Source of the DNA: Psychrobacter celer | GTDB taxonomy: Bacteria; Pseudomonadota; Gammaproteobacteria; Pseudomonadales; Moraxellaceae | DNA: 64,000 nucleotides | Assembly: GCF_016107555.1 (NCBI RefSeq) | Contig: NZ_JABASU010000002.1 | Location: 124,001 to 188,000 of the forward strand | Reading direction: 5' to 3' | The notes under the pieces: model-generated | What the model saw: only the letters and a program-made list of their open reading frames with translations | What the model was told of the DNA's origin: nothing | Databases searched by the model: none | Shown: one piece after another, positions 1 to 9,628 of the stretch | Position numbering within the stretch: position 1 is the first letter of the stretch | Layout: each line of letters begins with the position of its first letter | Program-made: the position numbers and the translations under genes

Positions 1-1
1 C

Positions 2-589
2 GAGGATGTGCAAGCAGCAGTAGACATCGCCGAACGAGCCTTTGGCGGTCTGCAAGGCTCTATCAACTGTGCGGGCATTGCGGTGGTACAAAAGCTACTC
101 GATCGTGAAAACCAACCTGCCGATCTAGAGGCGTTTAGCCGCGGGGTTCATATCAATCTCGTGGGGTCTTTTAACGTCGCACGTTTGGTAGCGGCTAGCA
201 TTGCTAAGCGTGTGGCAGCTGGCGCTTACGCATCAAACGCAGACAACGGTATTATCATCAATACCGCCTCTATCGCCGCCTTTGATGGACAAGTTGGGCA
301 AGCCAGCTATTCATCATCAAAAGCTGGGGTGGTCGGGCTGACCTTGCCGCTTGCACGCGAGCTGTCGCGCCACGGCATCAGAGTCATGACCATCGCGCCT
401 GGTGTGTTTGCCACACCGATGATGGACACCATTCCCGAAAAGGCGCGCGAACAGTTAGAAGCAGGTGTGCCGTATCCTAAGCGTTTGGGTGCTCCAAACG
501 AGTTTGCCAAATTGGTCACGCATATCATTGATAACGCCTACCTAAACGGCGAAGTGATACGCTTAGATGGCGCGATTCGTATGGTCTGA
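2..589 (+). CDS. SDR-family 3-hydroxyacyl-CoA dehydrogenase type II (5' truncated)
   Basis: The reading frame is open to the left window edge, so the Rossmann N-terminus with its TGxxxGxG motif lies outside. The visible part has the NCAG structural motif, the catalytic Ser (NTASIAAFDG) and the YSSSKAG Tyr/Lys pair. The C-terminus, with PKRLG and LNGEVIRLDGAIRM, closely matches the HSD17B10/3-hydroxy-2-methylbutyryl-CoA dehydrogenase subgroup. It should oxidise short or branched 3-hydroxyacyl-CoA with NAD+ in fatty-acid or isoleucine breakdown. The family is about 255 aa, so roughly 60 residues are missing. The internal GTG at 8 is not the true start. Confidence 0.9.
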   Translation, partial: EDVQAAVDIAERAFGGLQGSINCAGIAVVQKLLDRENQPADLEAFSRGVHINLVGSFNVARLVAASIAKRVAAGAYASNADNGIIINTASIAAFDGQVGQASYSSSKAGVVGLTLPLARELSRHGIRVMTIAPGVFATPMMDTIPEKAREQLEAGVPYPKRLGAPNEFAKLVTHIIDNAYLNGEVIRLDGAIRMV

Positions 590-685
590 TCGCTTAGCTC
601 TTTTTCTATTCATAACTTCTGTACAAACCTTGGCATAGAGATCTGTTATCTTGTGACTAAGCTCACTTAATAAGAAGCAATTTCT

Positions 686-1255
686 ATGTCACTTTCTCGC
701 CTGTCATCTCGCAAAACCAAACCCTTCTCTTTGGCTACTCTGACGCTGATAGTCGTTAGTATGATAAGTGTGAGCGCGCTGGCCTTGGCCAAAAATAGCA
801 GCAAGCACAATCAAGCTATCCATACAGATGTCACTATCGATAAAGTCTATGTCGATAAGTCCGAGCGGGTATTAAAGCTATTAAGTGGCGATCGAGTAAT
901 CAAAACTTATCACATTGCTTTAGGGGATAGCCCAGTGGGACATAAGCGCCAAGAAGGCGACGAGCGCACACCGACAGGGAGTTATATTCTTGATTATAAA
1001 AACGAAAACTCTAACTACTATCGCTCCATCCACGTCAGTTATCCTAACGCCGCTGATAAAGCCCAAGCCAAAAAACGCGGGGTCAGTGCGGGTGGTGATA
1101 TTATGATTCATGGACAAAAAAACGGCCTTGGTCATCTGGCGGCTATTATGCAGCAGCGTGATTGGACGGATGGATGTATTGCGGTGACTAATGATGAGAT
1201 GGATGAGATTATGAGCGTATACAAAGCAGGAATGCCGATTGAAATTGTAGAATAG
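686..1255 (+). CDS. L,D-transpeptidase family protein (YkuD domain)
   Basis: A 189-residue exported protein. An N-terminal hydrophobic segment (about residues 17-36, LATLTLIVVSMISVSALALA) is a signal peptide or anchor. The YkuD domain follows, with the conserved His in MIHGQKNG and the catalytic Cys in DWTDGCIAV. The family crosslinks peptidoglycan stem peptides or attaches proteins to them in the periplasm. The GDERTPTGSY stretch resembles the YafK/ErfK-like branch. It stands alone and is followed by a bidirectional terminator. The physiological substrate cannot be read from sequence. Confidence 0.9.
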   Translation: MSLSRLSSRKTKPFSLATLTLIVVSMISVSALALAKNSSKHNQAIHTDVTIDKVYVDKSERVLKLLSGDRVIKTYHIALGDSPVGHKRQEGDERTPTGSYILDYKNENSNYYRSIHVSYPNAADKAQAKKRGVSAGGDIMIHGQKNGLGHLAAIMQQRDWTDGCIAVTNDEMDEIMSVYKAGMPIEIVE

Positions 1256-1292
1256 CTTAGCTTTTTTTATCGTCTCATCAGCTCATTATACT

Positions 1293-1336
1293 AATAAAAA
1301 AGCGTTTGTTCTGGATAGGGCAAGCGCTTTTTTATT
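1293..1336. terminator. Rho-independent bidirectional terminator
   Basis: A near-perfect 16-bp inverted repeat pairs AATAAAAAAGCGTTTG with CAAGCGCTTTTTTATT around a 12-nt loop. A-rich and T-rich flanks let it work in either direction. It lies 38 bp after the L,D-transpeptidase stop. Confidence 0.85.
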
Positions 1337-1460
1337 AGCAATAAACTCTTATTTAGGTACTGATTTTTCTGTGAAAATTCTTGAAATAGCACTGATAAAT
1401 ACTTATTAATAAACTAGTCTTTATATCATTGCTAATAGTAAGGTTTTTTATTGTTTTTCG

Positions 1461-1489
1461 CTTGAAATGACTGTCACTATACCTTATAT
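1461..1489 (+). promoter_or_regulatory. Candidate sigma-32 heat-shock promoter of clpB
   Basis: CTTGAAA at 1461-1467 and CCTTATAT at 1482-1489 are separated by 14 nt. This resembles the RpoH consensus CTTGAAA-N11-16-CCCCATAT, differing only in the first half of the -10. It lies about 80 nt upstream of clpB, as expected for a heat-shock chaperone gene. Inferred by eye. Confidence 0.55.
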
Positions 1490-1569
1490 AGATAGCAACC
1501 AAAGGCAAACGGGCTAACCTAATACTTATAAAAGCCTGTTGCCATGATAAATTATCAAAGGATAACAAT

Positions 1570-4167
1570 ATGAGATTTGAGAAATTTACCCAAAAGTTGC
1601 AATCTGCAATACAAGAAGCGCAAAGCTTAGCGTTAGGACATGATCACACAGGCATAGACCCTGTGCATCTGCTTGCTGTACTGCTACAAGATGAGTCAAA
1701 CATCGCGATCTGTCAGCAGGCCGGCGCATCCATTCCGGCGCTAAAAAATGGCGTGGCCAAAGCGCTCGATAATCAAGCGACAATTAGCGAGCCGACAGGT
1801 GATGTCAACCTAAATCCAAACTCAGTGAAGATTTTAAACCTAGCCGATCGCCAAGCGCAGAAGGTAGGTGATGAATTTATTGCCACTGAATGGGTGCTAT
1901 TGGCACTTGCTGAACAAGGCGAGACCAAAAAAATCTTTGAAAGTGCAGGCGTGACAGCCAGTCAGTTAAAGGCTGTGATCGAAAAATTACGTGGAGACGA
2001 AACGGTGGACAATCAAAATGCCGAAGATCAGCGTGATGCGCTCAATAAATACACCATTAACCTAACCGAACAAGCCGAGATGGGTAAGCTTGATCCGGTC
2101 ATTGGCCGTGACGAAGAGATTCGCCGTACCATTCAGGTGCTCTCGCGCCGCACCAAAAACAACCCCGTGCTCATCGGTGAACCGGGTGTCGGTAAGACAG
2201 CCATCGTCGAAGGCCTAGCACAAAAAATCATCCAAAAGGATGTTCCAGAAGGGCTTCGTAATAAAGAAGTTCTGTCATTAGATTTAGGTGCATTGATTGC
2301 TGGTGCTAAGTTCCGCGGTGAGTTCGAAGAGCGTCTCAAAGGCGTGCTTAGCGACCTTGCCAAGCAAGAGGGCAATGTCATTTTATTTATCGATGAGCTG
2401 CATACCATGGTCGGCGCGGGTAAGTCAGAGGGCGCGATGGATGCAGGCAATATGCTAAAGCCTGCACTGGCGCGCGGTGAGCTGCACTGCGTCGGTGCAA
2501 CGACCTTGGACGAGTATCGTCAATTTATCGAAAAAGATGCCGCCCTTGAGCGCCGTTTCCAAAAAGTATTGGTCGATGAGCCAACGGTTGAAGACACCAT
2601 TGCCATTCTGCGTGGTCTAAAAGAGCGTTATGAGCTGCATCACGGTGTCGATATTCAAGACAGCGCGATTATTGCCGCAGCGCGCATGAGCCATCGTTAT
2701 ATTACCGATCGCAAATTGCCTGATAAAGCGATTGATTTAATCGATGAAGCAGCCAGTCGCCTACGTATGGAGATGGACAGTAAGCCTGAAGCACTCGGTA
2801 AGCTCGATAGCCGTTTGATTCAGCTAAAAATGCAGCGCGAAGTACTCAAAAACGAAGAAGATGCCGGCGCACAAGCAGAGCGTAAAGTGCTTGATAGCCA
2901 AATCGAGGAGCTAGAAAAAGAGTACGCCGATCTCAATGAGATTTGGCAAGCGGAAAAAGCGCTGGTAAAAGGCTCTCAGCAGCTAAAAGACGAGCTGGAC
3001 AAAGCGCGTATCGCTTATGACAAAGCCAGCCGCGAAGGCGACTATGAAACCATGAGTAAGCTGCAGTACGAGACGATTCCACAGCTTGAGCGCCGTATCA
3101 CAGAGTCTGATTTGGCCGAGCAAAAAGAGCTAGCAGGTGATAATGGCGGTGCCAAACTGCTGCGTAATAAAGTCACGGACAACGAGATCGCAGAGGTGGT
3201 GGCAGCCGCGACGGGAATTCCTGTCAGCAAAATGCTGCAAGGCGAGCGTGACAAGATGCTGGCGATGGAAGACAAGCTGCATGAGCGCGTCATCGGTCAA
3301 GATGAAGCAGTCGAAGCAGTCGCCAACGCTGTGCGCCGTAGCCGAGCTGGGTTGTCTGATCCCAACCGCCCATCGGGTTCGTTCTTATTCTTAGGGCCTA
3401 CGGGGGTTGGTAAAACTGAGCTGACCAAATCACTGGCCAACTTCTTGTTTGATAGTGAGGATGCCATCATCCGTATCGACATGAGTGAGTATATGGAGAA
3501 ACACAGCGTCAGCCGCTTAGTGGGCGCGCCTCCAGGCTATGTCGGTTATGAAGAAGGCGGCACCTTGACCGAAGCGGTACGCCGTAAGCCTTATAGCGTG
3601 ATATTGTTTGATGAGGTCGAAAAAGCGCATCCTGATGTGTTTAATATCTTGCTACAAGTGTTAGACGATGGACGTTTGACCGACTCACAAGGCCGCGTGG
3701 TCGACTTCAAAAACACGGTGATTGTGATGACCAGTAACTTAGGCTCACACAAAATCCAAGAGATGGTCGGCGAGAGCTATGAAGACATCAAGTCTGAGGT
3801 GATGGATTCGGTCGGACAGCATTTCCGCCCAGAGTTTATCAACCGTATCGATGAGATTGTGGTATTCCATCCGCTTGGTATGTCGCAGATGGCTGGTATT
3901 GCTGACATTCAGTTGCAGCGTCTACGTCAGCGTCTCCAAGAGCGTGAGATGGATATCGAGCTGTCACCCGATGCGATGCACAAACTAGTCGCTGTTGGTT
4001 ACGATCCTGTGTATGGCGCGCGTCCACTAAAACGTGCGATCCAGCAAGAGATCGAAAACCCATTGTCATTAAAGCTATTGGCTGGTGACTTTGTCGCAGG
4101 TGATATCATCAAAGTTGATGTCGACGCAGATGATCAGCTGACATTTGATAAGCTCAGAATGAGCTAA
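1570..4167 (+). CDS. clpB: ATP-dependent disaggregase ClpB (Hsp100)
   Basis: Full length at 865 aa (E. coli is 857). Domain order is Clp-N repeats (about 1-145), AAA module 1 with Walker [10 protein letters not shown] and Walker [10 protein letters not shown], the charged coiled-coil middle domain (about 410-530), AAA module 2 with [10 protein letters not shown] and [11 protein letters not shown], and the C-terminal D2-small domain. The hexamer threads aggregated proteins through its pore together with DnaK. The ATG at 1570 has AAGGA about 8 nt upstream and gives the usual MRFEKFT N-terminus. It is monocistronic, with a sigma-32-like promoter upstream and a terminator downstream. Confidence 0.98.
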   Translation: MRFEKFTQKLQSAIQEAQSLALGHDHTGIDPVHLLAVLLQDESNIAICQQAGASIPALKNGVAKALDNQATISEPTGDVNLNPNSVKILNLADRQAQKVGDEFIATEWVLLALAEQGETKKIFESAGVTASQLKAVIEKLRGDETVDNQNAEDQRDALNKYTINLTEQAEMGKLDPVIGRDEEIRRTIQVLSRRTKNNPVLIGEPGVGKTAIVEGLAQKIIQKDVPEGLRNKEVLSLDLGALIAGAKFRGEFEERLKGVLSDLAKQEGNVILFIDELHTMVGAGKSEGAMDAGNMLKPALARGELHCVGATTLDEYRQFIEKDAALERRFQKVLVDEPTVEDTIAILRGLKERYELHHGVDIQDSAIIAAARMSHRYITDRKLPDKAIDLIDEAASRLRMEMDSKPEALGKLDSRLIQLKMQREVLKNEEDAGAQAERKVLDSQIEELEKEYADLNEIWQAEKALVKGSQQLKDELDKARIAYDKASREGDYETMSKLQYETIPQLERRITESDLAEQKELAGDNGGAKLLRNKVTDNEIAEVVAAATGIPVSKMLQGERDKMLAMEDKLHERVIGQDEAVEAVANAVRRSRAGLSDPNRPSGSFLFLGPTGVGKTELTKSLANFLFDSEDAIIRIDMSEYMEKHSVSRLVGAPPGYVGYEEGGTLTEAVRRKPYSVILFDEVEKAHPDVFNILLQVLDDGRLTDSQGRVVDFKNTVIVMTSNLGSHKIQEMVGESYEDIKSEVMDSVGQHFRPEFINRIDEIVVFHPLGMSQMAGIADIQLQRLRQRLQEREMDIELSPDAMHKLVAVGYDPVYGARPLKRAIQQEIENPLSLKLLAGDFVAGDIIKVDVDADDQLTFDKLRMS

Positions 4168-4227
4168 ATCAAGCGCTTGTTTTTCATTGAGTTAGTTTAG
4201 CGGTCTCTGCTAGCTAATGAAAAATCC

Positions 4228-4275
4228 AAACCCCTTATCTGCCTATTTTTATATGGTCAGGTAAGGGGTTTTTTT
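4228..4275 (+). terminator. Rho-independent terminator after clpB
   Basis: AAACCCCTTATCTG pairs with CAGGTAAGGGGTTT (one G-T wobble), and a run of seven T follows. It lies about 60 bp after the clpB stop. Confidence 0.85.
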
Positions 4276-4369
4276 GTGTCAACATTATTTACTGTTTACA
4301 CACCTTGATTGTGGTATAAATAATGATAAAGCACATAAAAAGACGGCAAGATTAGGGAGGTAAATCAGG

Positions 4370-5638
4370 ATGACTATTATTAAAAAAAGAATAAAAATGC
4401 CGTTGCTACTATCGCTCGTGGTAGCGTCATTGCTGTTTAGTGCCTCTGCATGCTCCAATCCTGCAGCCGTCAATACCGACGCCGATCTGACAGAATACAA
4501 AGAAGGCCAAGCCACAGCGCGCGATTTGGCGGCCAATACCGAAAAACCTATCTTTGATACAAAAGCGCTCGCCATCTTTGATGAGCCTTGGGCAATGACG
4601 GCGCTACCAACGGCGGATAATGAGTCCCCCAAGCTCTTGGTGACTCAAAAGACCGGCGAGCTGTTTGTCGTTGATACTGCCACGGGTAGCAAGACAGCCG
4701 TGGCGGGTATACCGGCAGTAGCCTATGGCGGACAGGGCGGTCTGGGTGACGTCATCCTAGCGCCTGATTTTTCTACCTCTAAGCAGATATATCTCAGTTA
4801 TGCTGAGGCAGGTACAGGCGGCGATAGCGGCAAGTATGGGGCAAAAGTCATCAAAGCGGGACTAATGGGGCTGGATACTGAGACGCCAAGCTTACAAGCG
4901 CTGATGCCTATCTGGGAGCAAGCCCCAAAGGTACGCGGTCAAGGTCACTATAGCCATCGTTTGCTCTTCTCCCCTGATGGTCAGTATCTATATATCAGCT
5001 CGGGCGATCGCCAACAAAAAGCCCCCGCGCAGGACATGAGTGGCAACTTGGGAAAAATCATACGGCTACATCCAGATGGCTCTGTGCCAAAGGACAACCC
5101 ATTTACCGAAGATAAGCACGAGGTTGCCAAGCAGTTTTGGTCGATAGGTCATCGCAATGTCCTTGGTATGGTATTTGACGATGCAGGCAGACTTTGGGCG
5201 CATGAGATGGGGCCGCGCGGCGGTGATGAGTTTAATTTGATCAAAAAAGGCCGTAACTACGGCTGGCCGGTCGTCTCAAACGGCCGCAATTATAATGGGA
5301 CTGATATTCCTGATCATGATACGCGGCCTGATTTTGCTGCGCCTCATATCACTTGGACGCCTGTTATCTCACCGTCCTCAATGAGCATTTACGCATCTGG
5401 CCGTCATAACGACTTTCCTGCATGGCAAGGGTGTGCGCTTATCAGTGGTTTGTCTTCACAAGCGCTGATGGTGGTGCGCCTTGACAGCAACAATGGCAGT
5501 AAGAAAGCAGGTGAGCGTTATCGGTACGATATGGGGGAGCGGATGCGTAGTGTGTTGACCGTCGATGGGCGAGTGTGGCTGCTCGAAGACGGCAAGGATG
5601 CCAAACTGTTACAGTTGGTCAGTCGGCAACCTCTTTAA
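4370..5638 (+). CDS. PQQ-dependent sugar dehydrogenase-like lipoprotein
   Basis: A 422-residue soluble-type quinoprotein glucose/aldose dehydrogenase (GSDH beta-propeller, related to E. coli YliI). Recognisable parts are HRLLFSPDGQYLYISSGDR, GNLGKIIRLHPDG, GHRNVLGM and GGDEFNLIKKGRNYGWP. These form the PQQ and Ca2+ pocket in the family. The N-terminus is a lipoprotein signal with lipobox SASAC near residue 28, which predicts membrane anchoring. AGGGAGG lies 9 nt before the chosen ATG. Sugar specificity is unknown, and no pqq synthesis genes are present in the window. Confidence 0.87.
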   Translation: MTIIKKRIKMPLLLSLVVASLLFSASACSNPAAVNTDADLTEYKEGQATARDLAANTEKPIFDTKALAIFDEPWAMTALPTADNESPKLLVTQKTGELFVVDTATGSKTAVAGIPAVAYGGQGGLGDVILAPDFSTSKQIYLSYAEAGTGGDSGKYGAKVIKAGLMGLDTETPSLQALMPIWEQAPKVRGQGHYSHRLLFSPDGQYLYISSGDRQQKAPAQDMSGNLGKIIRLHPDGSVPKDNPFTEDKHEVAKQFWSIGHRNVLGMVFDDAGRLWAHEMGPRGGDEFNLIKKGRNYGWPVVSNGRNYNGTDIPDHDTRPDFAAPHITWTPVISPSSMSIYASGRHNDFPAWQGCALISGLSSQALMVVRLDSNNGSKKAGERYRYDMGERMRSVLTVDGRVWLLEDGKDAKLLQLVSRQPL

Positions 5639-5769
5639 TAAAACCAAAATAAAAATATAGTACCAGCTGTGTTTTAGCGGTATCTTTATTGAGTGAAATT
5701 GTGTAATTAATTGATAAATAAAGGTTGGTTTGTTAAGGTAAGCTTCTTTAGGAGGTGAGATATTAACGG

Positions 5770-7419
5770 ATGAATGACGTAAAAGTTGAAAGAATGGGTC
5801 CTTTCCCAAGGGTCAATAAGCCAGTCTTTATCACATCAAGTATTTTGATTGTTGGCTTTATTATATTTGGGGTGCTCTTTACAGAAGCGGCAGGCGCACT
5901 ATTTGGGTTTTTACAAAGCTTTATCACCACCAACTTCGGTTGGTTCTTTATTCTATTGATGAACGTGGCGCTGGTATTTTGCCTATATCTGATCGCAAGT
6001 CGTTATGGTGATATACGTTTGGGTAAACAGACGGAGCGTCCGCAATATAGCTTGGTCTCTTGGATAGGTATGCTGTTTTCAGCAGGTATCGGTATTGGGC
6101 TGGTTTATTGGGGCACCGCCGAGCCGTTATATCATTTTATGGCACCACCGCTGGGTGAGGCTGAGACCGTGGAGGCTGCCAAGCAAGCGATGAACTTCTC
6201 GTTTTTGCATTGGGGGCTGCATGCATGGGCGATTTATACCATCGTGGCGCTATCTTTAGCGTACTTCCACTTTAGACGGGGGTTGCCGCTGTCTATACGC
6301 TCGACTCTGTATCCGATATTGGGGCAAAAAATCTATGGACGCTGGGGCCATACTGTCGATGTTTTAGCGGTATTTGGCACGATGTTTGGGGTAGTCACTT
6401 CGCTGGGGTTGGGGGTGATGCAGATCAACTCAGGCCTCGAAAACCTATTTGGTTTTCCTAACAGTGTCGGTTTGCAGTTTGCCATTATTGCCTTTATCAC
6501 GCTGCTGGCTTGTGGTTCGCTGATGTTGGGCCTTGATAAAGGTATCAAGCGCTTAAGTGATATCAATATGGGTCTGACAGGCTTGCTACTGGCTTTTATG
6601 GTGGTTTTGGGCCCGACACTATTTATCTTTGATAGCTTTTTTGAAAACGTCGGAAACTATTTGGCCGCTATGGTGCCACTGAGCTTTTGGGGCGAGGCGT
6701 ATAGCAATACCGATTGGCAAAGTAGCTGGACGATTTTTTATTGGGCATGGTGGGTTAGCTGGTCGCCGTTCGTTGGGGTGTTTATCGCACGTATTAGCCG
6801 TGGTCGTACCATTCGTGAGTTTACCCTTGGCGTGCTGCTCATTCCCATGACGATTTTGTTTTTTTGGTTTACCACCTTTGGCGGGGTGGCCATCCATATG
6901 GAGCTGCTCGCCGCCCTTGATCCCGCTTTGGTGAGTCCAGGATTGGTCGACGCGGTAAATGCAGACTTCGGCAGTGCGATTTTTAGACTGATTGAGTACT
7001 ATCCACTGACCAAGCCAATTACGTTGTTGCTCGTCATCATGATTGTCCTGTGGTTTGTGACTTCCTCTGACTCGGCCAGTTTTGTCATAGACATGCTGAC
7101 TGCTGGCGGCGATACCAATCCACCCAAGATTCAGCGTTTGTTTTGGGCGACGATGGAAGGTTTAATCGCGGCGATTTTGTTGGCTGCAGGTGGATTGGAC
7201 GCATTACAAGCCGCTGCCATCGTTGCAGGTCTGCCATTTGCATTGGTCATCTTTGTGATGATGTATTCGTTATGGCGCGGTTTGAGCCGTGATCGCTTGA
7301 TTTTGTACCGCGCGCAGCAGCAGTATATTACGGATGAGTCTATCGATCGCAATACCGCTGATGAGTTTGTCGATGAAGAGTTACTAAAGGGGCCGCCAAA
7401 GATTGTCAAAGGTGACTAG
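5770..7419 (+). CDS. BCCT-family transporter, copy 1
   Basis: A 549-residue transporter of the betaine/choline/carnitine family with about 12 membrane segments. Family signatures are GMLFSAGIGIGLVYWGTAEP and the Trp-rich box WAWWVSWSPFVGVFIARISR, which holds the quaternary-ammonium cage, followed by RGRTIREF and SSDSASFVIDML. It should import glycine betaine, choline, carnitine or DMSP with Na+ or H+. A strong AGGAGGTGA lies 11 nt before ATG. The C-terminal tail is short and acidic, without the long osmosensor tail of BetT. It is the first of three closely similar paralogs. Confidence 0.95.
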   Translation: MNDVKVERMGPFPRVNKPVFITSSILIVGFIIFGVLFTEAAGALFGFLQSFITTNFGWFFILLMNVALVFCLYLIASRYGDIRLGKQTERPQYSLVSWIGMLFSAGIGIGLVYWGTAEPLYHFMAPPLGEAETVEAAKQAMNFSFLHWGLHAWAIYTIVALSLAYFHFRRGLPLSIRSTLYPILGQKIYGRWGHTVDVLAVFGTMFGVVTSLGLGVMQINSGLENLFGFPNSVGLQFAIIAFITLLACGSLMLGLDKGIKRLSDINMGLTGLLLAFMVVLGPTLFIFDSFFENVGNYLAAMVPLSFWGEAYSNTDWQSSWTIFYWAWWVSWSPFVGVFIARISRGRTIREFTLGVLLIPMTILFFWFTTFGGVAIHMELLAALDPALVSPGLVDAVNADFGSAIFRLIEYYPLTKPITLLLVIMIVLWFVTSSDSASFVIDMLTAGGDTNPPKIQRLFWATMEGLIAAILLAAGGLDALQAAAIVAGLPFALVIFVMMYSLWRGLSRDRLILYRAQQQYITDESIDRNTADEFVDEELLKGPPKIVKGD

Positions 7420-7496
7420 TGTTTATGTACAGGCTAGCGCCGCAAAAAACAGTGCTAATTCACTGTGTTAAGTCACCTATTAAACAGTCATGCCAC

Positions 7497-7528
7497 AATA
7501 GCTCTGAGAATTCAGGGCTATTTTTTTT
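7497..7528 (+). terminator. Terminator after BCCT copy 1
   Basis: AATAGCTCTG pairs with CAGGGCTATT (one wobble), followed by eight T. This suggests copies 1 and 2 are separate transcription units. Confidence 0.8.
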
Positions 7529-7616
7529 GTATCAAAACTTAACAATTGAGGGCTAGGTTTGATAAATGGGTAACATATTGTTAAGGTAACTCACCCTAAC
7601 ATATTGGATAACTAAG

Positions 7617-9245
7617 ATGAGTGAACTCAAAATAGGTCGCTTAGGGCCTTTTCCGCGAGTAAATAAACCGGTGTTTATTGCGTCTGCAATATTGATTGTG
7701 GGGTTTATTATATTCGGCGCTTTGTTTCATGAGCTAGCAGATACGATATTTACTAGTGCACAAAGCTTTATCACCAACCGCTTTGGTTGGATGTTTATTA
7801 TTTTAATGAACGTGGCCGTGGGGCTGTGTTTGTATTTAATCTTTAGCAAATACGGTGATATCCGCTTAGGTCATCAAACCGAAACCCCGCAATATAGCCT
7901 GCCATCTTGGATAGGTATGCTGTTTTCAGCGGGTATCGGTATCGGCATCATGTACTGGGGCACCGCAGAGCCCGTCTATCACTTTATGTCGCCGCCACTG
8001 GGTGAGGCTGAGACAGTAGAGGCTGCCAAACAAGCGATGAATATCTCATTTTTGCATTATGGGATACACGCTTGGGCTATTTATGCCATCGTGGCGTTGT
8101 CATTGGCTTACTTTCATTTTCGCCGTGGCTTGCCTTTATCGATTCGCTCTAGTCTCTACCCGATATTGGGCCAAAAGATCTATGGCAAGTGGGGACATAC
8201 GGTCGATACACTAGCGGTCTTTGGTACCATGTTTGGCGTGGTTACTACCTTGGGTTTTGGCGTATTGCAGATTAACTCTGGACTTGAGGGGTTATTTGGT
8301 TTACCTAATTCTGTCACCATACAGGTGATCTTAATTGCCTTTATCACCATACTTGCCTGCGGCTCATTGCTAATGGGCTTGGATAAGGGTATCAAACGCC
8401 TAAGTGATACCAATATTGTTTTGACCTTTGTGTTGTTAGGGTTTGCTTTTATCATGGGACCCACACAGTACATCATGGACAGCTTGGTCGAAAACACCGG
8501 CAACTATATACAAAACATCGTCCAGCTCAGCTTTTGGAGTGAGGCCTATAGTAAAGGTGATTGGCAGTCTTCATGGACAATATTTTACTGGGCATGGTGG
8601 ATCAGCTGGTCACCATTTGTCGGGGTGTTTATCGCGCGTATCTCTCGTGGTCGTACCATTCGTGAGTTTTTGCTCGGCGTGTTATTTATTCCGATGATTA
8701 TTTTATTTTTCTGGTTCACGACCTTTGGCGGTGTCGCAGTAGACATGGAGCTGATCGGTAACCCTGGGTTTATCGAGGTGGTACAAAACGATTATGGTAG
8801 CGCCATCTTTAAGCTGATGGAGTTTTATCCATTTACCAAAGCCACGACGATGTTGATCGTTCTGATGATTGTATTGTGGTTTGTGACCTCATCAGATTCG
8901 GCCAGCTTTGTCATTGACATGCTGACTGCTGGCGGCGATACCAATCCGCCTAAGATTCAGCGTTTGTTTTGGGCCATTACGCAAGGTCTGGTAGCGGCTA
9001 TTTTGTTGGCAGCGGGCGGGCTTGGCGCCTTGCAAGCGGCGGCTATCGTCGCAGGGTTTCCCTTTGCTATCGTGGTATTTGTCATGTTGTATGCCATGAT
9101 ACGTGGGTTCAACCGTGATGAGCTGATACTGTATCGTGCCGAACAGCGCTTTATCACTGATGAGTCGATTGAGCACAATACCGCCAATGAGTTTGCGGAT
9201 GAAGAGCTACTAGAAGGTCCGCCAGACATCGTTAAGGGTAACTAG
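7617..9245 (+). CDS. BCCT-family transporter, copy 2
   Basis: 542 residues, strongly similar to copies 1 and 3 across the protein. They share the GRLGPFPRVNKPVF N-terminus, GIGIGIMYWGTAEP, WAWWISWSPFVGVFIARISR and the acidic tail ending in GPPDIVKGN. It lacks about 10 residues present in copies 1 and 3 in the extramembrane loop after GGVAVDMEL. The ribosome site before ATG 7617 is weak (GGATAACTAAG). Substrate unknown; the same quaternary-amine osmolyte class is expected. Confidence 0.95.
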   Translation: MSELKIGRLGPFPRVNKPVFIASAILIVGFIIFGALFHELADTIFTSAQSFITNRFGWMFIILMNVAVGLCLYLIFSKYGDIRLGHQTETPQYSLPSWIGMLFSAGIGIGIMYWGTAEPVYHFMSPPLGEAETVEAAKQAMNISFLHYGIHAWAIYAIVALSLAYFHFRRGLPLSIRSSLYPILGQKIYGKWGHTVDTLAVFGTMFGVVTTLGFGVLQINSGLEGLFGLPNSVTIQVILIAFITILACGSLLMGLDKGIKRLSDTNIVLTFVLLGFAFIMGPTQYIMDSLVENTGNYIQNIVQLSFWSEAYSKGDWQSSWTIFYWAWWISWSPFVGVFIARISRGRTIREFLLGVLFIPMIILFFWFTTFGGVAVDMELIGNPGFIEVVQNDYGSAIFKLMEFYPFTKATTMLIVLMIVLWFVTSSDSASFVIDMLTAGGDTNPPKIQRLFWAITQGLVAAILLAAGGLGALQAAAIVAGFPFAIVVFVMLYAMIRGFNRDELILYRAEQRFITDESIEHNTANEFADEELLEGPPDIVKGN

Positions 9246-9274
9246 GCCTGTCCGCAATTTGGCCGCTAGTTATC

Positions 9275-9419
9275 TATAATCAGTTCGAAATAAAATCGCT
9301 ACGTTCATATGAACGTGCAACTGGTACAAATTTTCCTTGCTTGCTGTGTCTATGCTGACAGATGCGGCGTAAAATTCATACCAGCTGCACTGTATCGGTT
9401 TTAAAGTAAATCAACTATA
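9275..9419 (+). repeat. Family A MITE-like element, copy 1 (145 bp)
   Basis: TA-bounded element with imperfect terminal inverted repeats. The left end TATAATCAGTTCGAAATAAA resembles the reverse complement of the right end. It is the same length as the copies at 34044 and 37588 and highly similar throughout. It carries a perfect palindrome ACGTTCATATGAACGT at 9301-9316. No coding capacity. It sits between BCCT copies 2 and 3. Confidence 0.85.
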
Positions 9420-9449
9420 CATGGACTAAACATATTTTGATACGCGTTA

Positions 9450-9486
9450 AGACCCCAGTCTCTTTGGAAGCTGGGGTTTTGTTTTT
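9450..9486 (+). terminator. Terminator after BCCT copy 2
   Basis: ACCCCAG (9452-9458) pairs with CTGGGGT (9471-9477), followed by TTTGTTTTT. It lies beyond the family A element. Confidence 0.75.
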
Positions 9487-9628
9487 AGTTTGGTTAGCAA
9501 AATAGGGGCAAAAACCCCATAGCACGGCATCATATTTTATTTATATACAAGGGCATCATAGCAGCGTTAGATTTGATAATTCATCAATGTCTTGATATGG
9601 TGGCGCTCTTTTAATTTTGGAAAGATCT

